DNA from: Medicago truncatula
Taxonomy: Eukaryota > Streptophyta > Magnoliopsida > Fabales > Fabaceae
Reading direction: 5' to 3'
Length of the DNA: 64,000 nt
Assembly (NCBI RefSeq): GCF_003473485.1
Contig: NC_053042.1
Span: 53,841,762 to 53,905,761 of the forward strand
In this document: piece after piece, positions 56,591 to 64,000 of the stretch
Numbering within the stretch: position 1 is the stretch's first letter
How the letters are laid out: each line of letters opens with the position of its first letter
Translations under genes and position numbers: made by a program
The notes under the pieces: model-generated
The model's database searches: none
What the model was told of the DNA's origin: nothing
What the model saw: only the letters and a program-made list of their open reading frames with translations

Positions 56591-58714
56591 TGTAACGCCC
56601 GTTTCGAATTATTTAATTATTTAATTAATTATAGAAGTTATTAAGATGAGTTTATATTATATTTATATAATATATGTGTGATTTATATGATTTATATGAT
56701 GGACGTGATTTTATGTGATTTATGAGTAGTTGTGACTTATTTTTTTGTTTAATAAAATAAGATTTGAAAATAAAATAAATATTGAGTTTAGGGATTGTTT
56801 TGAGATTTTAAAGAGTTTTAGGGGAGAAAGAGAAATAAGATAAGATAGTGGAGGATATATAAATAGGGAAACCTAGTTTAGAGAAAAACATTTGTACGTA
56901 CGATCGTTTTTGGAGAAAAGGGAGAAAAAACCAAGAGAAGGAAGAAGACCTAGAGGGGCTGCGATTTTCATCCTATAAGGTAAGGGTGAGACTAACTTTG
57001 CAATTCTATTAAGTCTGTGATTTAATGGTTAGGTTTAACATGATGTAGGATGAATTAAAAGGAATCGGAAACTAGGTCAAAACTATAGAATTGATGATTA
57101 AACGGAGAAAAGTTGTTAGATTGATGTAGAAATTGTCCCTAGACCTTAGATAATGATTATGATGAATTCTGGAATCAATGTTAGGCTTAAAACCATGAGA
57201 ACTAGCGATTTTTATGAAAAACTGCACTTCCGCCCGTAGCGACATTCATCGCTCGCCTCCCGAGCCATGATCCTCGCCACAGCGAGGGATGAAGTTCATC
57301 GCTCGCCTCGCGAGCAACCTTTCCCCGCCTCGCGAGTTGCACTTCGCAGCTCGCCATAGCGAGCAGATGAACTCGCCTAGCGAGCTTGACCAGAGAGCAT
57401 GCAAGATTTTGTGATTTTGACTTTTGAGTTGATCTTATATGCCTTTGAGTGCCTGAACATGTCTAATAATGATTAGGAAAGAATGTAGAATGAGATTGAA
57501 CCTGGAAAGATTTAGAATGAAACTTTTGGAATTCTGACCTGAACTCGCCACGGCGAGCAGAGGCTCTCGCCTCGCGAGTGACCCAGAAACAGAGTGCCTT
57601 GTTAGGATTTTGCGACCTTTGTTGCACGAGTTGTTGAGAGTTGAACCTTTGGGTAGTATTGAGACTTAATGATGATGTTAATTATAATCTGTGAAGCTGT
57701 TTAAGATGTGTTGATGTTGATTATGATGTGATATAATGTTAAACGCATTACTTGAATTATGAATGTATACTTGAGATGTTGTTGACTTGCATTTGATATT
57801 ATTATGTCATGTTGTTTTTGTATACTGCCTATGTTGCTGTTGTTATTTAACTAAGCTGCATGAGTCGGTCTAAGTTGATGAAGATGATGATGATGTTTCC
57901 AAATTATTGGATTATATAAGAGGTTGTCGAATTAAGATGTTTAAGAGGTCGAGTCCATGCATTAGCATTTCATTGTTGGGGGCTTGATGCCCTGGAGCTT
58001 TGTACTCAACACGATGGAGCTTTAGCTCAAATAGCGATGGGGGTTTGATGCCCTCGAAAGTATATTAATACTCAAATAGCGATGGGGGTTTGATGCCCTG
58101 GATTGGTACCACATGCATATAAGAGGTATAAGTTGCATAGTCACATTGTCGAGTCAAAGATGATAAGTTGCCAAGATGTTGAGCTGTGTTCTATTTATGA
58201 ACTATTTATGAAGTGATATATTATTATCCAAGATGTTATTATGATGTTTCCAAGTTGTTAAATATAATTGTTGAATTATATGTTTAATATTCTTGTTTTG
58301 TGAAATCTCACCCATTCTGCTTGGAAATGTTGCTTTTCGTATGAGTAACTTGCAGGTGATCAAGAGTAGGTTGTTGGTGTTGCTATCGTGAGTGATTTAT
58401 TCCTCATTGAGTCTTAGGTTGCTCTGATACGTAATGGGAGGGGATCTTTAGTGGCTATTTCTTTTTCCTTTGCGTATATGCTATGATTATGTTGCTTAAC
58501 TGAACTTATAAGATGGTTTTTTATGAGGCCTGCGTGCCAAGACTTATTTATGTTGAAGAATTTAATCCGTTGCGAAGTTTGAAAATAATTATGCTGAAAG
58601 ATAATTTGTTAATTATCTGTTTTATGATTTTAAGAAGTGTGATATTCCGTTTATGTTGTGTTTTACTTTGATAATATGTTTGAAATTTTTAAGTTGGGAA
58701 AACGGGGTGTTACA
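56591..58714 (+). mobile_element. Solo LTR, 2.1 kb
   Basis: It starts TGTAACGCCCGTTTCG and ends AAAACGGGGTGTTACA, with an exact 5-bp duplication CCGAG at 56586-56590 and 58715-58719. TATATAAATAGGG near 56855 is a likely TATA box, which suggests plus orientation. No gag or pol is present, so it is a solo LTR. At 57260-57580 it carries seven or more short palindromes such as GCTCGCCTCGCGAGC. The long LTR suggests a Ty3-gypsy type, but this is not proven. Confidence 0.88.
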
Positions 58715-58719
58715 CCGAG

Positions 58720-60263
58720 TCATTGAATCATCGGTCGAATGGTCATTGGATCACTGGTCAAACTGTATGATATAACTTAATCTTACTTTATACATCAGGA
58801 AAATGTTGGTCTTAAGCTTTGAAGCACTTTTCCCTTACATGCCTTGTGATGGGGAGGCTGTGGACTTTCATGACAAATCTGACCTACTCCATCAAGCATT
58901 TCACTTCAGGACACATATTCAACTCATTTGTTATTAAGGCTCGCTCTCGAGATTCACATCGCTACATACAAGGGTCTCTTTTATTTCAAGACATAAGCAA
59001 CTCATTCCACCAAAAATACCCGAAGATGGCTAGGTCAAAGTTCTATCAAGAACAAAGGGATTCTGAGTAGTCACATTCCCCTAAAAGTATGATGAAAATA
59101 GAGAGTTGCACTTACACGCTGCATATCAAAGATCTAAAATGAAAATAGAGAAAATTAGCCAAAATGAAGGATGTTCACAAATTAGAAATTACATTCCACG
59201 ACGAACATGAAGTGAATAACACAATAGGAATGAGATAGTTGCAATAAATAAGCCAGCTCATAGGAGAATGTGAGACGATCGCTAAAACGTGATTCATACT
59301 GAGGAGAAAAACATGTGTTTTAACGGATTGTCTTTGAGGATCAATTTTTTTTTTTGGGACTTTTTAGTCGTAGATAATTCAACAATCTCACAAAAACCTC
59401 GAGGCTTTCTCATACTTTCACAATTTTTTATTATGTTTCTTTTTCCAAAGATCTTCATTGTCTCTCATTGTCATATGTCAAGTTATTTTTATTTTCTTGC
59501 TTTTCGGATTCACAATCTTCTTATCACTGTTCATCACTTCTGAGTGTCGTTAATCATTGTTCGTGTTAATTTTTTTTTGTGTTGTATAAACATTAGTTTT
59601 GAACATTCACTTCAAACATTTATTTTTATACTGTTTACACGATAATAAGCAATATTTACATCATGGATCGACATATCCTTGATACACCTACTCGACCTTT
59701 ATCATATAACGTCCATTTGCCTATGTGCAAGACATATGACCCTACAATTGAGATAAAACAAGTCATATAAGGCTACGAATATTATGCAATGTGCATGCCA
59801 TACTCGAAGAAAGATAACAAAATACAATATGCACGACGCATCGTTAACGTTCTCGACAATATTTTGTGAAAGGAGAAAAATCTATTAATTAAAACAACGT
59901 TGATGATTGTTTTACAATCATCATCGCGGGGATTCTATCTTAATATTCAAGGTTACATATTAAGCTATCGCCACTTACCACTTAGTTAACATCTAAGTAA
60001 ATTTTGTTATTGTTTTTTATACACAAAAGTCACTTTGTTATTGTTATTAAAACCCCAATACAATGTACTCATTGACACGCTTGCAAGGCACGTGGGATTA
60101 AAGTTAGATATACGTAGGTCAAGTTTTCTGAATCTAAAATCTAATCCATCCAATACAGAACGAACTTGCGTGCGTGCCATAACTAACCGTTCGCTGTTTG
60201 TTCTATCGTATCGACTTTATTATTATCGTATTAATTCAACCAACTAACCACAAAAACCTAAAC
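58720..60263. other. Spacer before PRP4K, no gene supported
   Basis: Low-complexity and AT-rich stretches with short unrelated reading frames up to 84 codons, none showing a known domain. Confidence 0.4.
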
Positions 60264-60278
60264 AAACCCTAACCCTAA
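60264..60278 (+). promoter_or_regulatory. Telo-box in the PRP4K leader
   Basis: AAACCCTAACCCTAA, two overlapping plant telomere-type units, lies 19 bp before the ATG. AAACCCTAA boxes are common near start sites of plant housekeeping genes and can bind telobox factors; here the role is inferred. Confidence 0.6.
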
Positions 60279-60296
60279 TTTTCTATCCAACCAACC

Positions 60297-63200
60297 ATGC
60301 CCACCGATTCTCGACGCAAGCATCGCCGATCACCTTCTCCCGATGACCACGACAAATCCTCCAAACGTCACAAACACCGCCACCGTCACCGCCACCACAT
60401 CAGCAAAAAACGCGGCGAAGAAGAGATTCAATTCGATGCTGAAACCGTTGATTCGGTGAAGATCAATCATCTTCCTGTTGATGACGTAGAGGAGGGAGAG
60501 ATTCTTGATGACCTGCCTTTCGAGGTCAAAGATGATCCAGATCTTCGATCTAATGACAAAAATCCGGTATGATACGATCCAATTGAATTGGTTTATGTAT
60601 TTATTAGTATTATTTTTTGTTTAATTTCAATTTTCCGCAATGCTACATGTGATTTCTGTTTTGGTTGCTGAGAAAGAACGAAGAGGACGGGAAATAGAAT
60701 TCAATAAACCATAGTCGCTAAACAATTACTCAATTTTCTATCTAATCCCTAAACTATGTAAATATAATAAATTCTCCATAAACAATACAAAATTCGTCAA
60801 TTTAGTATCTGAAGTGTATACAAATTTGTCAAATTTCTTCTTCAATTATTTGTCAACTTAGTCCCTGGCATTTCATCTTAATAGCAGAGACTAAATTGGC
60901 GGGTTTTATATATTTTAGAAACTATTTATTATATTTACAATTTTCAGGGATTAAATTGAAGTTTGAGCAATAGTTTATGGACTAAATTGGTGTTTTACTC
61001 GTCATAGAGTTCATCAAATTCAAAGAAGTTTTTGCTCTTCTACTTGTTTTTTTTTTTTTTTTTTTTTGCTGTAAATTTTTTATTTATGTCACAGAATTAA
61101 GTGTTTCAGTCTATCTCACCTCTTCTCAGTGACCAAACAGAACACAGTGATTCCTTTTTTCTGGATTGTATAATGATTTTTTTATTCGTGAGAGCTTGTT
61201 GTTAGAGTACCCTGTCAGTGTTTCATAGATATGTAAGAACCTGGTTGCACTACACAAACATGACATGAAAGAAATCTCTCTAGGCGTTTCAGTGAAGACT
61301 GGGGGCTTACAGTTAATTTGTAAGAGCTGGTTTTGTGTTTTGTAAATTTATTTTTGCATATATTATGGATTGATTTAAATGCATTGTTTATTTTGTTTAT
61401 TTTATTCAGCTCTAACTTGAGTATTGTTATCTTTAACATCTGCACTTAATTAATTCTTTATGGTGGGCAGGGACTTCCCGCTAAAAATTCAGAAACTGAA
61501 CATGAGGACATCAGCAATGACAGATTTATTAATCATACTTCTGATGAAGAAGATGGGAAACTGCGTCAGAGCTGCCACATTGATACTCGAATTAATGACG
61601 ATGATGATTCTCCATACAACTCAAGAGCTGAAACTCAAACTAGGAGGGATGTTCGAGCTGGTACTGATGCTCTGGGCAATGGGCATCTGGGTGTTAAGTC
61701 TTCCAAAGGGGATAAGTGGAAGAATTGGGAGTTTGGTCATTTTAGAGGAAATGAGAAACTTAAAGGTGACAATGATGACGACACACTGGAGGCTAATAGA
61801 AGGGAAGTAAATCCCCACAGGAATTCCTCTGAAAGTGGAGAAGAAAAACACAGAATGTCAGCGAATTCTCCTTTGCATGATGGACACAGAAGTCGATCAA
61901 GATCAATTGGTCATACAAGGGATAGGTCTCGTTCTCGTAGTGTAGTAGAAGAGCATGCTCGTCCCAAGAACAGGCACTCTGTGGAACAAGGATCCCTTTA
62001 TTATACCAGTAGACACAAGACTGACTATGACCTTGATGAGGAAACAGTGAGAGCAGGAAGAAGGGAGCATCGTCACGGCAGTAAGGATCTGATGGAAGAT
62101 GATAGACGAGAACACAGTTCTAGGTATCATAGTCGGGAGGCCCGGGATAAGAACAGGAACAAGGATATGGATAAGGATAGGGGTCGGGACAGAGATGTGG
62201 ATAGAGACTTGCATAGGGAAAAGAAGCGAGAGGAAACAAGCAGGAATAAGGAGGTTGATTGGGTGCATAGAAGGGAAAAAGAACGTGGAAGGAGTCATGA
62301 CAGGCATAGAAGGGACATGGTAAAAGATAGGAGCAGGGAAAGGGATGAGGGTAGGGATAGGAGAAGAGAAATGGAAAGAGATAGGAGCAGGGACGCAGTT
62401 TATGAGAGGGATAGTAGAAGGGAAACTGAAAGAGATATGAGCAGGGACAGAACAAGGGGTGGTGAGAGAGATAGAGACTGGAAGAGTGAATGGGATTATA
62501 GGAACCGGGAAAGGGATATCAATAAGGAGAGACGAGATGACAGATATCGGCACAACGATGAAGACACTCCTAATGGTAAGGATAAGCATATGCATCGCGA
62601 GGATGATAATGACATCGGAGATAGATATAAAAAACATTCAAGACATGAAGAAAATGGATACCATGCAGATAGAAAGAGAAACTATACCATGGAAGAGGAT
62701 GGAAGGAAACTTAAAGGGTAAATTTCATTTTTACTATAAAACTTTGTTCTGGAATATCATACTTGTTTTGTTTTGATTCTGATGTATATTGATTGCAGCA
62801 GCGAGGTTGAACAAGATGATGTAGATGAGGATACATTGGAATTACCTGATCAGGAAGAGGAAGATCTGATCAGAATCAAAGAGGAGAGTAGAAGAAGAAG
62901 AGAAGCAATAATGGAGAAATACAAGAAGCAGAGTCAGCAAATACAGCAAGCAGCTGAAAATGAAGGAAAAGGTATTTTCTTCTGCTTTTTTTTATAGGTC
63001 TGAGTGAGGCAGATAGTATTAGTTACAGTACTTCTGATCATAATTTATATTTCATTAATTTCTGCATTTATCATAAGTATTGTCTTGATTTTCACATTGG
63101 CTTTTAGACTATGATTTCATATTTCAGACCATGTATCAGTTTACATGAAGGTGCATATGTGGCTTATAATATTTTTTGACCCCATAGGTTACCCGTAAAA

Positions 63201-64000
63201 TATGATCTCTGCTATTAGAGCCATGCTATGCCTTCTGCTCTTCTTAATGGAGGTGGTCTTGCTTTTTCAAAAGACCGTCACATCATCACATGCTAGATTG
63301 GGCTAATTTAATTTTTTCTCTACTACTATTTATAGTATGTTTGGTCTGTGTTTAAAGTAGGAAAGTTCAGTGTGTTTATATATATTTAAAGTTAATTACA
63401 GCTGGACTAGAGAAATTTGGCATTGTTATTTTAGTCTTCACTATTATCCATTCTTTGTAACTCAAGTAAATTGCATTTTTAGAGTTGCATGATGTGTTCT
63501 CATGACACTAAATTTTGAAACTACATAGAAACATTGAGCATTGAATGAAATATATATACATTAAGGTGTTTACCAGTCTTTGATTTTTTGCCCTTATTAT
63601 CGTTATATTTGAGATTTTCTCTAATGTTGTAATACACTATTATTAGACAAGGACATGGAGATTCACACTGACATTTCTAAAGCAATTGATGGCAAGAGTG
63701 ATGATGTGGAACCATCATTTTCTGTTGGGAAATCTCCACCTGAAAATGTGGATGTTGGCTCAGAGAAGGTACCTGGTGCTGGTGGCCTAGGGGAGGGTAC
63801 TCCAAAGGTTTGTCCTAAATTAGTTTTATATTTTAAGATAATAGTACTAAATCAGATGCAATTTTTCATATTTATATCTATTGGATTTTGAAGTTCATTC
63901 ATAACTCTTGCAGAGTGAGAGGTCAGCTGACAAGTATTGTGATGATATATTTGGTGAGACACCAACTGGAGTTCGGAAATCGGTAAGTATTTGGTTTAAC
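60297..64000 (+). CDS. PRP4K: PRP4-type pre-mRNA-processing kinase, N-terminal part (runs off the window)
   Basis: Five exons (60297-60566, 61471-62717, 62799-62971, 63647-63807, 63914-63982) encode the first 640 residues, and the gene continues past the window. The start MPTDSRRKHRRSPSPDDHDK is followed by a His/Arg/Lys-rich run and DDVEEGEILDDLPFE. Exon 2 holds SR and RD/RE repeats (RSRSRS, DRSRSRSV, DKDRGRDRDVDRD, EMERDRSRD). Exon 3 gives LPDQEEEDLIRIKEESRRRR and AIMEKYKKQSQQ, and exon 5 SADKYCDDIFGETPTGVRKS, a signature just upstream of the kinase in PRP4 proteins. The kinase domain itself lies outside. PRP4 kinases phosphorylate spliceosomal proteins such as PRP6/PRP31 and affect splice-site choice. 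Exon 3 has a tandem GCAGCAG acceptor, so serine could be optional. A telo-box lies in the leader. Intron 1 includes a foldback at about 60740-61000. Confidence 0.88.

Noticed and set aside
58819-59070. 83-codon plus-strand frame
   Set aside because: No domain, no splice partners, and located in repeat-rich spacer.
61903-62637. 244-codon minus-strand frame opposite PRP4K
   Set aside because: A mirror of the RD/RE-rich exon 2 codons; low complexity and no domain.

Overview
The window is nuclear DNA of a flowering plant. Genes are split by GT-AG introns, intergenic DNA is AT-rich and full of small transposons, and every protein has its closest family in land plants. The repeats resemble those I associate with temperate legumes of the Medicago/Trifolium type: short tRNA-like repeats, Stowaway and Tourist elements, and LTRs carrying ATCGTGCCACGAT palindromes. 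The species is inferred, not proven.

Layout. 1-19 kb is mostly repeat, with one intronless gene for a small acidic plant-specific protein (4602-5186). It also holds a hAT-type element with 8-bp target duplications, a 521-bp foldback, and a Mutator-type element (14001-17573) into which a pol-less, gag-only copia element has inserted. From 19.4 kb a gene-rich block starts: RAD23 (19401-23149), an ACD11-like glycolipid-transfer protein (25498-27827), exocyst EXO84 (31145-36522), plastid pyruvate dehydrogenase E2 (LTA2, 41939-47527), a small heavy-metal-associated (HMA) domain protein (48839-49617), Rab geranylgeranyltransferase beta (RGTB, minus strand, 50800-54550) and the first five exons of PRP4 kinase (60297 to the window end). 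The complete multi-exon genes each rebuild into one open frame with splice phases that agree. A LINE 3' fragment lies after the ACD11-like gene. Solo LTRs lie in the last intron of LTA2 and in the RGTB-PRP4K gap.

The genes are unrelated housekeeping functions and not an operon-like system: proteasome shuttling, sphingolipid transfer, exocytosis, plastid acetyl-CoA supply for fatty-acid synthesis, Rab prenylation and splicing control. EXO84 and RGTB both serve vesicle traffic, probably by chance. From memory, PRP4K, an HMA protein and LTA2 are also neighbours on Arabidopsis chromosome 3, so part of this order may be ancestral.

I found no convincing new multi-gene system. The most unusual signals are in the repeats: clusters of short GC-rich palindromes inside the LTRs of three different retrotransposons, with one shared module in two of them; a dispersed repeat present in five introns and not noticed between genes; tRNA-like repeats with Pol III-type boxes on both strands; and a 69-bp tandem array split by a transposon.
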